DNA of 64,000 nucleotides from Dyadobacter sp. MSC1_007 (GTDB taxonomy: Bacteria > Bacteroidota > Bacteroidia > Cytophagales > Spirosomataceae), in NCBI RefSeq assembly GCF_023667495.1, contig NZ_JAMOZL010000003.1:496001-560000 (forward strand), read 5' to 3'. Shown piece by piece: positions 42,635 through 51,618 of the stretch. Below the pieces are notes generated by a model that saw only the letters and a program-made list of their open reading frames with translations, was not told the DNA's origin and ran no database searches. The first letter of the stretch is position 1; every line of letters starts with the position of its first letter. Made by a program: the position numbers and the translations under genes.

Positions 42635-44077
42635 TCAGTCGAGGAAACCGCTTTTGCGAATCCCCAGCATCACACCATAGGAATTAGGGTACAGCTCGCC
42701 AATATCGGATGATAACGCGGAATATACACTGCATCCGTTAAATATATTTAAGTTTCTTTCCGCGCTGATCAACAGGGAAACCTGCTGCTTCACGCTCCCG
42801 AATGGACTTAGAAATGTTCCTGAATTCCGTGTATAAGTACCCTTGAATGACAATGCCAGATTAAGCCATGTAGCAGTCGCGCCGGTCTGAAACGCCCAAA
42901 AGCGGCTATTATTCGTGAATTCTGAATCATTGCGCAGCAAATCATCTTTGGTGTTGCCAGCGGCCGGTGCGAGTGGTGTGCCAATGCCCGATCCGTAATA
43001 GGACCATCCCCGTCTGTAAATATAGCTGTTGAAATAATTGCCTCTTTCAAAGATAGCCAGTTCGGAAAACGGAGATCTGTTCACCTGATTATGCGTTCCG
43101 ACCACTTCCAGGAGGAATGAGCGAAATGCAAAATAAGTGGCCCCTTTCGGCAAGGGTTTCGTCCTTTTCATACTCAAACCGTTCAATCCGTCGTACAAGT
43201 TTATAATTCGGTACAACGAACCGGTTTCGTAGATATTTTGCCGGTATAGAAAATAAGACCAGTCTTTTCCCCGCCATTCACCGCCAAGGTCCACTGTCCC
43301 GAAGTGGGTGCCGACTTTCCGGTAGTCCAGTGTTTTGCCAGAAATAGTGTACCAATAGGCTTTGGCCATGTCCAGCTTGTAAATCGGAGTTGTCTTGTCT
43401 TCGCCTCCCCAGATCGCCTGATGGTTCACGCCGAGGTAAATTTTATAACGATGGTTATTATTACCTAACCGTAAATAGAGTTGCTTTTGGTGTAGGTACG
43501 TATCCGGTATACGTGTTACAGAACCATAGTTGATTTCGCTGGGTCCGAGATAACCATCTGAGTATGTGAATTTGAATGCGACAAAATTGTGGGTGAAATA
43601 CAGGGGAAAGTATTCAGTTATGCCAATTTGCACTTTCGGGTAAGGCCTTGCATTACCGGCCATGGCCAACGACCCGGAGCTCATGGTAGTGTCAGTCAGT
43701 CCAGCCACCATTTTCTTCTGTCCCGCCAATATCTCGATGCGTCCGATCCTGACTGCTGCAAATGCGTCTGAAATGAATCCATTCGCCGATTTTCCATAGC
43801 TACCGACACCCTCTATTCCTGCGCTCCACTGAAATCTCCTTGGATTATGCGGGTTATAAACTTTGTAAATCCCCGCATTGATAATCCCAAAATTACCGTT
43901 CAGCGGAATGCTTCCATTTTGATTGGCGTGCTCCCAGAAAGGTGTCTGCGATGTTGCTCCGGCAGCTACTACTGATGCTTTGTAGTATACAGTAGAGTCC
44001 TGTGCGTGTATATGGAGGGCGAGAAAGAAAATACAAAGGGTCAGGCAGACTCGCATCTGAAATATAGGGAACGACAT
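42635..44077 (-). CDS. Capsule assembly Wzi family protein, paralogue 2
   Basis: This 480-residue protein has a signal peptide (hydrophobic LTLCIFFLALHIHAQ). It aligns by eye with its neighbours: ATSQTPFWEHANQNGSIP, VNHQAIWGGEDKT, GTVDLGGEWRGKDWSYFLYRQNIYETGSL, GRGWSYYGSGIGTPLAP-like motif as RRGWSYYGSGIGTPLAP, and DIGELYPNSYGVMLGIRKSGF at the end. It is the middle of three tandem copies, 51 bp downstream of paralogue 3. It is closer to paralogue 3 than to paralogue 1 in these shared motifs. Confidence 0.92.
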   Translation of the reverse strand: MSFPIFQMRVCLTLCIFFLALHIHAQDSTVYYKASVVAAGATSQTPFWEHANQNGSIPLNGNFGIINAGIYKVYNPHNPRRFQWSAGIEGVGSYGKSANGFISDAFAAVRIGRIEILAGQKKMVAGLTDTTMSSGSLAMAGNARPYPKVQIGITEYFPLYFTHNFVAFKFTYSDGYLGPSEINYGSVTRIPDTYLHQKQLYLRLGNNNHRYKIYLGVNHQAIWGGEDKTTPIYKLDMAKAYWYTISGKTLDYRKVGTHFGTVDLGGEWRGKDWSYFLYRQNIYETGSLYRIINLYDGLNGLSMKRTKPLPKGATYFAFRSFLLEVVGTHNQVNRSPFSELAIFERGNYFNSYIYRRGWSYYGSGIGTPLAPAAGNTKDDLLRNDSEFTNNSRFWAFQTGATATWLNLALSFKGTYTRNSGTFLSPFGSVKQQVSLLISAERNLNIFNGCSVYSALSSDIGELYPNSYGVMLGIRKSGFLD

Positions 44078-44128
44078 TTAGGTATAATAGAGAATGATCA
44101 GCTGTTGAGTCGGCACAAGTAACCAAAT

Positions 44129-45550
44129 TTACCGGATAAAACCGGATTTTTTCCATCCAATCATGACCGCCATATTGCGGGGATAAAGCTGGCCAAAATC
44201 CGATGCTAAACTTAAACTTAAAAGATCGTTGTTCCTAGCAGATAACGGTGTTTCGACCTTCAATAGGAGTGAAGTTTGACTTAAATAAGGCGCTATTTCA
44301 TGCTCGTATGTGCCAAAGTTCTGCGAGTAGGAGCCTTTGAATAAAAAGTTCAGCCGCTTCCAGGATGCTTCGGCTGCCAGGTGATAGGCAATTACTTTAT
44401 TGTTGGCAGTAAATGCCGTGGGCTCGATGGTAAGGTTTTCCCGGATCGTGTTTTGTGGTGGTAGCATGGGCGTTCCGAGTCCGCGTCCCCGGTATGACCA
44501 GCCCTGTGCATACACATAATGATTAAAATAGTTGTCCTTGCCAAAAATGCCACTGGCGAAGTCAAAGACCGCACCTCCCTGGTTTTTGGTGTACAGAAAT
44601 TCAAGAAGAACAGTATTGAACTGAAAAGCCTGGTCAGAGCCGAGGCGTTTTTTTCTTTTAAAACGTAATCCGCTGAGCCCGTCGGCGACACTGGAGAGGT
44701 TGGAAAGTGAGCCGTCTTCGTATATGGTCTGCCGATAAAGAAAGAGGTTCCAGGCTTTGCCTTTCCATTCCGCGGCGACATCGATGGTGCCGAAATGGTT
44801 ACCAACGCGACTGTTACCCCAGGGTTTTCCGAAAACGACGTATTCATACGCCGCGGAAGTTTTCAGTCCTCCGGTAAATATCTTCTCTTCGCCGCCCCAC
44901 ATTGCCTGGTGATTAAAACCCGCGAAAAGATTGAGCTTGTGATGGCTGCCCCCGAGTTTAAGGTAAACTGATTTTTGATGTAAGTAAATTTCCGGAACGC
45001 TCGTAACGTTGCCGTAATGAATATTCCCTGAACCGAGTATTCCGTCTGAATAAGAAAGCTTGAAGGAAAAAAAGTCGCTGCCCGGTATGAGGTTTACATA
45101 TTTCGGGGTGGACAACTGGATTTTGGGATAGGGGCGGTAATTCAATGACATCGCAACTGATCCCATGGTAAGCAGGGAGTCGCCCAGTCCTACAAAGTCC
45201 TTTCTCTGCCCGATGCTGAGTTCAACAGGGCCTGCTTTTCCGGCAATGAAGAGGTCAGTAAAAAAAACAGATGACTTCTTGTTGGCATATGCAGCTAATT
45301 CAACCCCGCCAGACCATTGCAGGAAGCGTGGGTTATTGACATTATATAACCTATGAAAACTCGCGCGGCCAGCCAAAAAAGACCCTTTATCCGGGATCGT
45401 GGCATTTTGGTTAGCATAAAGCCAAAATGGTACACCCGATGTGGAGCCGGCTGCTGCTACCTGCGCTGAATAGAAGAATGTGGAATCCTGTGAATGGCCT
45501 TTCAGGACTAGTGTTGCCGAGGCGAGCAACACAAAAAAGAATTTCCTCAT
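44129..45550 (-). CDS. Capsule assembly Wzi family protein, paralogue 3
   Basis: This 473-residue outer-membrane protein has a short signal peptide (FVLLASATLVLKGHSQ). Shared Wzi features include GSTSGVPFWLYANQNATIP, GQRKDFVGLGDSLL, FNHQAMWGGEEK, FLYRQTIYEDGSLSNLSS, GWSYRGRGLGTPMLP and the C-terminal DFGQLYPRNMAVMIGWKKSGFIR. It directly follows the sugar-phosphate transferase (35 bp) and begins the Wzi triplet. The three copies share perhaps a third of residues by eye, so they are old duplicates and not recent ones. Confidence 0.92.
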   Translation of the reverse strand: MRKFFFVLLASATLVLKGHSQDSTFFYSAQVAAAGSTSGVPFWLYANQNATIPDKGSFLAGRASFHRLYNVNNPRFLQWSGGVELAAYANKKSSVFFTDLFIAGKAGPVELSIGQRKDFVGLGDSLLTMGSVAMSLNYRPYPKIQLSTPKYVNLIPGSDFFSFKLSYSDGILGSGNIHYGNVTSVPEIYLHQKSVYLKLGGSHHKLNLFAGFNHQAMWGGEEKIFTGGLKTSAAYEYVVFGKPWGNSRVGNHFGTIDVAAEWKGKAWNLFLYRQTIYEDGSLSNLSSVADGLSGLRFKRKKRLGSDQAFQFNTVLLEFLYTKNQGGAVFDFASGIFGKDNYFNHYVYAQGWSYRGRGLGTPMLPPQNTIRENLTIEPTAFTANNKVIAYHLAAEASWKRLNFLFKGSYSQNFGTYEHEIAPYLSQTSLLLKVETPLSARNNDLLSLSLASDFGQLYPRNMAVMIGWKKSGFIR

Positions 45551-45585
45551 TCCAGGATGGTTAAGATACTAAGGTGTCAGTGGTA

Positions 45586-46587
45586 TTACCTTCCTTTTTT
45601 ACCAAAAATTACTACTGCTGTAAGAAGAATGATTTTTAGTTCAAGAAAGAGGCTCCAGTTCTTAATGTAATACAAATCATACATTAGCTTGTGACGGGCG
45701 TCAAAAACACCTGCCCCATACGAATACATTACTTGTGCATAACCTGTTATTCCCGGCTTGATGTTATGCCTCATATTGTAATAAGGAATAATCTCATCAA
45801 ATGTTTCTGTGAAAACGGGCCTTTCAGGACGCGGGCCGATCAGCGATAGGTCCCTTTTGAATATATTGATGATCTGTGGCAGCTCATCAATCCGGCTGAG
45901 CCTCATGAACGAGCCGTAAGAGAAAATCCTGGAATCGTTTTTCTTAGAAAAAGAAGCTCCGTTCTGTTCTGCATCAAGTCGCATCGACCTGAATTTGATG
46001 CAGTTGAAAAATTTATTATCCATGCCCACACGCTCCTGATAATAGAACACAGGCCCGGGAGATTGCATTTTAATTCGGAAGTAGCTTAATATCCAGAGAG
46101 GGAAGGTGAAGAGGAATAAGATAATCGAAATCGTAATATCGATGATCTTCTTGGGATAGCGTACCCTTTTTCCGAATGTCGGGATGGTCAGCAGGTTTGG
46201 GTTGATCTCCGTAACGTCGTCCGGAATGTATACCTTTTTCAGGTCCCTTTCACAAAAATCGTAGACTGTAGTGATCCTGATCGACTTGTTTTTCCTGACA
46301 ACCAGCTCGTAGATCACCCGGTTGCGCCGATCGTATTGAGGATTAGTGACGAGATGGATTTTCTCAAACCTGTCAAGCAGTGGCTTTACCGTGTGATTTA
46401 AGAGATAATCGTCGTTATCTGAGTGCGGTATCAGTATAATTTCCTTATACCTTTTTAGGAGTAACGCCAGATCATATTTCTGAAGAAAGTAGTCATAGCT
46501 GGTGACAATCAAAACTTCTTCTGAAACAGCAGTTTTACTTAGAAGCCGGTGAATATACCTGCGGTCAGATACGTAAGTGTTGTTCAT
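45586..46587 (-). CDS. Polyprenyl-phosphate sugar-1-phosphate transferase (short form)
   Basis: This 333-residue enzyme starts exopolysaccharide repeat synthesis on undecaprenyl phosphate. The C-terminal bacterial sugar transferase domain is complete: membrane helix (about residues 147-170), PGPVFYYQERVGMDNKFFNCIKFRSMRLDAE with the catalytic Asp-Glu-type pair, RLSRIDELPQIINIFKRDLSLIGPRPERPVF, and NIKPGITGYAQV. The first 140 residues form a soluble Rossmann-like domain. The four-helix membrane part of WbaP/WcaJ enzymes is missing. A 320-bp AT-rich spacer separates it from upstream glycosyltransferase genes. Confidence 0.93.
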   Translation of the reverse strand: MNNTYVSDRRYIHRLLSKTAVSEEVLIVTSYDYFLQKYDLALLLKRYKEIILIPHSDNDDYLLNHTVKPLLDRFEKIHLVTNPQYDRRNRVIYELVVRKNKSIRITTVYDFCERDLKKVYIPDDVTEINPNLLTIPTFGKRVRYPKKIIDITISIILFLFTFPLWILSYFRIKMQSPGPVFYYQERVGMDNKFFNCIKFRSMRLDAEQNGASFSKKNDSRIFSYGSFMRLSRIDELPQIINIFKRDLSLIGPRPERPVFTETFDEIIPYYNMRHNIKPGITGYAQVMYSYGAGVFDARHKLMYDLYYIKNWSLFLELKIILLTAVVIFGKKGR

Positions 46588-46907
46588 ATGTGTGTATTTA
46601 AAGACTAGAATAGTGTGATTGGGTACTATACGTGTGTTAGAGCTACAAGTTTAGGAATAAACTTTTAAAATATAAAATTATAAATATGATGAATTCAGAT
46701 ATAATTTTTAGTTGAGAAGAGTTTTCAAGCTAAAAATTAATATTTGGCGGAGGGGATAAAAGTACTTGCAACAAATATAGGAAAGGAATTCTAACGAAAT
46801 ATTATTTTACTGTAAAGAAATTTTTCTATTCTTTTCGAAAGTCAGGGTGCTGTAACCGAAAATTGTTTTTATCACATTTCCCATACAGGTGTAAACCGGC
46901 AGGTACT
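46588..46907. other. AT-rich spacer inside the exopolysaccharide locus
   Basis: This 320-bp gap between the priming transferase and the preceding glycosyltransferase gene is strongly AT-rich and has no plausible ORF. It contains a perfect minus-strand -7 box, which implies a separate promoter and a leader of roughly 180 nt. I found no clear terminator hairpin or JUMPStart element. Confidence 0.6.
46772..46779 (-). promoter_or_regulatory. -7 box for the priming transferase / Wzi unit
   Basis: The complement reads TATATTTG, a perfect -7 box. No TTG sits at the expected distance upstream. It would give a leader near 180 nt. Confidence 0.4.
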
Positions 46908-47975
46908 TTAGTTGATTGATTTATACAATGACAAATAAGTCCGGTACATTGAACCGACCGTAAAATACTGTTCGTACGACTTGCGCGCCTCGGCTTTAGC
47001 CGCCGCAAAAACTTCTGCATTGTCGGCGTAACGGAGGATCTGCGCCGCAAATTCGGAGGCCGTATTGGGCACCGCTTTGCCATTAAGGCCATTAAGCACC
47101 TCCCCAACACCCCCCACGTCCGACGCTATTACGGGGACAGAGTAGCAAAGCGCCTCCAATATAGACATTGGCATGCCTTCATAGTTGGACGGCAGCATGA
47201 ACACATCCGCGTGTTTGAGCAGTTGGTGGGCGTCTTCTGCTTCGCCCAGGCAATGCGCATTGGGTGGGAGATTAGTCATCTTGTCCTTGTTTCCGATCCA
47301 AAAAAAGTGGATATCCCGGTCCGACAGCAGTTGAGCCACTTCGCAGAACAGCTCAAATTTTTTCTGCGCTGAAATGCGTGCGATGCACATGACCTTAAAC
47401 CCGGGCTTTGAGTCTATCACAGAGGCCAGCCGCTCATAATGTCGGGAAGTACGTTCCGGGATGTCGGTTGAGTAATCGGTAATGCCATTATAGATGTAAC
47501 ACACATTTTTTTTGATCCCTTCGCTAAGCAGATTGTTGTAGTCATATTTGCTCACGCCTACAATGTGTTTCGCTCTGATCTGTAACAATCGTTCAAGATG
47601 GAGGAACTTCCGGAATGCTACCCGGATCGAGTCGAACCCGTGAACGGTGTAAACGATTTTTTTTCCGGGAAAAGCCAGGCGCCCGAGGATGCCGATTTTG
47701 GAGGAATGTAAGTGGACGACGTCGGGTTTGAAAATTTTGTAAATCCGCCTCAGTTCATTTACCACCTTTCGTTCTTTGGACAGACTGATCGAGCGCTGCA
47801 GCGGCCCGATTTTCCACTGTGCCACTTCCGATGGCAACACTTTCCAAAGCTCCCCGTCTTCCGACGAGGCGACCATCACCTCATGGCCATCATTAATTGA
47901 CTCTCGTGCCAGGTTTATCACCACGGATTGCGCGCCGCCGAGTTCTGCTAGTGTGATGACGTGTAAAATTTTCAT
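46908..47975 (-). CDS. Glycosyltransferase family 4 protein (EPS locus, GT-a)
   Basis: This 355-residue GT-B glycosyltransferase has an N-terminal acceptor domain starting MKILHVITLAELGGAQSVV and DVVHLHSSKIGILGRLAF. The C-terminal nucleotide-sugar domain shows CIARISAQKKFELFCEVAQLL, HADVFMLPSNYEGMPMSILEAL and the E-x7-E type pair. The start overlaps the stop of the preceding gene by ATGA, which indicates translational coupling. The sugar added cannot be told from sequence. Confidence 0.93.
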   Translation of the reverse strand: MKILHVITLAELGGAQSVVINLARESINDGHEVMVASSEDGELWKVLPSEVAQWKIGPLQRSISLSKERKVVNELRRIYKIFKPDVVHLHSSKIGILGRLAFPGKKIVYTVHGFDSIRVAFRKFLHLERLLQIRAKHIVGVSKYDYNNLLSEGIKKNVCYIYNGITDYSTDIPERTSRHYERLASVIDSKPGFKVMCIARISAQKKFELFCEVAQLLSDRDIHFFWIGNKDKMTNLPPNAHCLGEAEDAHQLLKHADVFMLPSNYEGMPMSILEALCYSVPVIASDVGGVGEVLNGLNGKAVPNTASEFAAQILRYADNAEVFAAAKAEARKSYEQYFTVGSMYRTYLSLYKSIN

Positions 47976-49063
47976 ATTAATGCTTCATGAATCCGCTGTA
48001 CCAGCGATTCCGAGTAAGTATTGACGTTCTTAAAACCGATGTAGCTGTCCCCGGAAATCGCATTGTATACCTTGGCATCTCTCAACACAGTCTCCAATTT
48101 TTCCAGAGACTCCCTAAAAGTTTCAGGGGTACTAATATCGGCAAAAATCGCAGTTTTCATGTCAGTGGCATAGTTCGGGATTTCGCCGACGGGCGTTACA
48201 AAGCAAACCAGGCCGTTCTGCATAGCTTCGGCGACACTCATCGCCATGCCCTCGTTAGCGCTTAGCTGTATGAGAAAGTGATGTTCCCCGAATGCTATCT
48301 GTTTCTGCTTTGCATTGACTTCACCGGCGAAGCGGATCACGTCTTCCAGATTTTTGTTTTTGATGTATTGCAAAACGGATTGCAGCATTCCATCGTCCCT
48401 GCCATAAATGTCCAGCGTAACGTGATGTTCCTTTGCTCTAAGGTATTCGACGGCGTCGACGGCTAATGGCAGATTTTTTACAGCATTAATCCGGCCCAAG
48501 AACATAAACTTCACTTCACTGTGATCGAACGGCGGTGCTGAACGAGCTTCCGGTGACCGATTTGTAAAAAAGGAGATTACATTGACAGGACTACCCGGGG
48601 AGAATTCCTGCTTTACGAAATCTGCTGTTGCATTGGAATCCGTAAAGATTACATCAGCTTTTCGAATTGCTGCAACACTGAACATCCGGTCTAAGCGGTG
48701 GAAAAAAGCGGTATTGTGCAGGAAGGACACGAATTTAAGGCGGGGCCGTATTTTTTTTGCAATGGTCCCCAACATTGAAGCGCGCCAGAGCGAGCATATC
48801 ATGACGTCAGGATCAAAACCCAAAATGAAGCTTATCATTTTTGGGATTACAGCAGGGTATAGCGGCAGGGGATAATCGAATGTATACAAGCACGATTTCT
48901 CATCTGCGGTCAAATGCGCGGTCATTTTATCATCAACCTTGCCGAGAACCATAATTCTCAGTTCAAATTGTCTGTTTAGTTCGGGTATCGCTGAGAGAAG
49001 GGCTACCTCTACGCCTCCGATTGCAATGTCGTGCAGGAGATACAGTACTTTTTTACGTTTCAA
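47972..49063 (-). CDS. Glycosyltransferase family 4 protein (EPS locus, GT-b)
   Basis: This 363-residue GT4 protein has an N-terminal domain beginning KVLYLLHDIAIGGVEVALL. The donor domain shows FMFLGRINAVKNLPLAVDAVEYL, FAGEVNAKQKQIAFGEHHFLIQLSANEGMAMSVAEAMQNG and TPVGEIPNYATD. It lies between the glycosidase and GT-a genes, coupled to the latter by a 4-bp overlap. The residues NEGMAMSVAEAM match the GT4 E-x7-E motif pattern (EGMAMSVAE). Confidence 0.92.
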   Translation of the reverse strand: MKRKKVLYLLHDIAIGGVEVALLSAIPELNRQFELRIMVLGKVDDKMTAHLTADEKSCLYTFDYPLPLYPAVIPKMISFILGFDPDVMICSLWRASMLGTIAKKIRPRLKFVSFLHNTAFFHRLDRMFSVAAIRKADVIFTDSNATADFVKQEFSPGSPVNVISFFTNRSPEARSAPPFDHSEVKFMFLGRINAVKNLPLAVDAVEYLRAKEHHVTLDIYGRDDGMLQSVLQYIKNKNLEDVIRFAGEVNAKQKQIAFGEHHFLIQLSANEGMAMSVAEAMQNGLVCFVTPVGEIPNYATDMKTAIFADISTPETFRESLEKLETVLRDAKVYNAISGDSYIGFKNVNTYSESLVQRIHEALI

Positions 49064-49089
49064 CGATAGTGTGGTTTATTTTGAATGGT

Positions 49090-51606
49090 CTATTTAGTTA
49101 CTTCGAATTCCATGATCCCCATTTGATTGCCTTTTTGGCCTTTGGCATCAGGTTTCAGTGCTCTTACCCTGAAATACCGCGCTGTGATGTTTGGTAAAGA
49201 AAATACACATTTGATATCAGAATTATCGGATTTCTCAGCGATCTTCTCCCAGGTTTTGCCATCGGCAGACGAAAATATCTGTAATTCTGTTGCAAAGTTC
49301 TGTTGACCAAAATAAACTTTGACGTTTTTTATTCCGCTCACGGCTTTATTCAAGTCCACAAGCAGCGTCCAGGGGTATTTGCCACCTGCCTGGGCCATGG
49401 TATTCATGTCGCCATCAACCCCGTTTTCGGCAAAAAGGACACCACGCGCAGGGACCATTGAATACCCGTCATTGTCTTTCAAAAACGCAGTACTTCCAAT
49501 GGCAAGGTTCTGATTTGCGCCTTCTTTTGAAACGACGTCATATTTCAGGCTAAGTATTGCCCCGATCTTATCATCCTTAACGGGGTAGCGATCGCCCACC
49601 GGGCTGAGTATTGCACAGCCTACGACGCGGTAATCGCCGGTTTGTATCGGATTGCTGAAATCAGCCGCGGCGAATTGATCCTGATCATTCTCTTTGGCGG
49701 CAATAATGTACGATTTCCCGGCTTCAAGCACCGTTTCCGGAATGGTGACATAATTGAAACCATCTGAGGCAGTCCTTTTTCCGGAAGAAGAGATCGTTGC
49801 CGACAGAATAGGGTAATCGTCCAGGAATCTTTTAATAATAATGGGATGGTTCGTTTTGTTCCCGCTTACAAACTGGCGGCCAATCTGGCGCAATCGGATC
49901 GGATTCGGGCCAATAGTGATTTTCATGCCCCGGTAATATTCATTAGGGTCGGGATCACGTACTTTGCCACTCCCGGAGGCAGTCGGAGCCGCTGCTCCCG
50001 GAGCATCGGCTATCGACACAGCGGCTGTGCGAGCCTGTCTATCTGATCCCGATGAGGCGATACTGATTACCCTGTCCATTTTTTTGCTTGCGGGTTTGCC
50101 GTTTTCAACCGAAATGGCGCGTACCCTTGTAGTGCGGTCAATCTTCAATGGGCCTTTATAAACATTGCTTCTGGTCGAGGGGGTACTCCCGTCGAGCGTG
50201 TAGTAGATCCGGGCCCCAGGTTTGGCTTTTAATGCCAATGTCTGTGCATCCGAATATTCTGTCGAGTCGCTTAACGATGTTTCCGGCATGGTGCTCCATC
50301 CCTGGTTTGCTTTCACAAATGCCCCGATTTTTTGCAGTAACGGCTTATAATCCGGAGGCAGGATGTTCCCATCCGGGGAAACAGGGTAATTGAGCATGTA
50401 GGTTGCGCCGACGGCCCAGTTTGCCTGGATATTTTTGATGATAACATCTGCTGCTTTTGGCTGGCGCAGCTTTGGATCCGGCCTCCACGACCAGGTATTG
50501 TCCAGCAAGTTGTCTACTTCGATAGCGACTTTCTTTTTCACCGCGGACGGTTTGGCGACCTGCAATGCACTCTCATGTGGTGCCATTCCACCCTCATATA
50601 TGATCACATCCGTATTTGGATAACGTAGCACGGTCCCAGCTTGATCGAGTCCGGGATTGTTGGCACAAATTACATAAGGGTTGTTGGCTCTCATGATCGG
50701 TAGTATTTCATCCCACGGAAACCATTTGGGATCGAAATCCTTGTGGATTTCCGATGCAGCTGTCACGTCGATCCAGAAACCGTCGACTCCCATTTCTACA
50801 AGTTCCTTGATCAAGCCCTTGTTTAATGTTCCCCAGGTTCCATCGGCACCAGTCTCAGTCTGGTTTTTATAGGGTTTGTTATCCGGGGCAAAATAAGCTA
50901 CGAACTTAATACCGCGCTTGTGGCAGGCCGCGATAAGTTCGCCGACGATATTTCTTTCGACTTTAAGGTCGTATTTGCTGGGTGTTTTCGATGGCCACAT
51001 GCGTGTTCCATCGAAAGATTTAGCTGTAAAATTCAGGACTTTGCCTCCCATCGAAGCGATGGTTTCGGCCCACGCGTCGGCGTTGAACTTCGTGATCCGC
51101 TTTTCAAATTGGGGTAATTCTTCTTTAGAAAGTAAGCTAGGCTGGGTATAAGCCCCCCATTGCACCATAATCCCGAATTTTGCATCCGCCATCCATTTTG
51201 ACCGGTAAGGTTCGGCCTGAAAAACGAGCTCTTTGGTAGCTGCGAGTCCATTCGCATCCGTTGTTTTTAGGGTAAAACGAAATGCGCCTTCCTTCGTTGC
51301 GGTGCCTTGTAGCTTGCCGTCGGGTGTGAGTTTGAGGCCAGAGGGGAGAGATCCTTTCAGAATCTGCCATTTATAAGGCGGTTTACCTCCCTGGGCGGAT
51401 AATTGAAAATAGGGCTTCGGGCCATTCTCAGTCCATGATTGGTAAGGTATCCCATCCACGAATGCAGGATAAATGGCGGTGCTCTTGTTCTTTAAGTAGC
51501 CACTGCTGGAAGTGGTAACAATAGCGATCTTTTGGCTTAGGGCGAGATTGCACCACAGACTCAGGATCAAAACAGCGAAAGTACTTCTGGTCAATGCTTC
51601 CATCAT
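49090..51606 (-). CDS. Secreted GH29-like glycosidase with CHB_HEX_C and discoidin domains
   Basis: This 838-residue protein has a signal peptide (ending about ALSQ), an Ig-like region (about 65-130, PPYKWQILKGSLPSGLKLTPDG), a GH29-type barrel (about 135-430), a chitobiase-type module (about 455-510, ARIYYTLDGSTPSTRS) and a C-terminal F5/8-type domain (about 695-838). The nucleophile Asp is probably D280 in GVDGFWID. Residues that bind fucose in alpha-L-fucosidases are changed: the HWG His is Gln149 (FGIMVQWG) and the KHHDGF pair is KSFDGT (Ser197-Phe198). The substrate is therefore probably not plain alpha-L-fucoside. Its place within the EPS locus suggests trimming of the polymer. Confidence 0.82.
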   Translation of the reverse strand: MMEALTRSTFAVLILSLWCNLALSQKIAIVTTSSSGYLKNKSTAIYPAFVDGIPYQSWTENGPKPYFQLSAQGGKPPYKWQILKGSLPSGLKLTPDGKLQGTATKEGAFRFTLKTTDANGLAATKELVFQAEPYRSKWMADAKFGIMVQWGAYTQPSLLSKEELPQFEKRITKFNADAWAETIASMGGKVLNFTAKSFDGTRMWPSKTPSKYDLKVERNIVGELIAACHKRGIKFVAYFAPDNKPYKNQTETGADGTWGTLNKGLIKELVEMGVDGFWIDVTAASEIHKDFDPKWFPWDEILPIMRANNPYVICANNPGLDQAGTVLRYPNTDVIIYEGGMAPHESALQVAKPSAVKKKVAIEVDNLLDNTWSWRPDPKLRQPKAADVIIKNIQANWAVGATYMLNYPVSPDGNILPPDYKPLLQKIGAFVKANQGWSTMPETSLSDSTEYSDAQTLALKAKPGARIYYTLDGSTPSTRSNVYKGPLKIDRTTRVRAISVENGKPASKKMDRVISIASSGSDRQARTAAVSIADAPGAAAPTASGSGKVRDPDPNEYYRGMKITIGPNPIRLRQIGRQFVSGNKTNHPIIIKRFLDDYPILSATISSSGKRTASDGFNYVTIPETVLEAGKSYIIAAKENDQDQFAAADFSNPIQTGDYRVVGCAILSPVGDRYPVKDDKIGAILSLKYDVVSKEGANQNLAIGSTAFLKDNDGYSMVPARGVLFAENGVDGDMNTMAQAGGKYPWTLLVDLNKAVSGIKNVKVYFGQQNFATELQIFSSADGKTWEKIAEKSDNSDIKCVFSLPNITARYFRVRALKPDAKGQKGNQMGIMEFEVTK

Positions 51607-51618
51607 AGCGACAGTTTT

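Noticed and set aside
46766..46772. TTGCAAC half-site near the EPS -7 box
   Set aside because: It is a single half-site with no inverted partner at a 0- or 3-nt distance, so it is probably chance.
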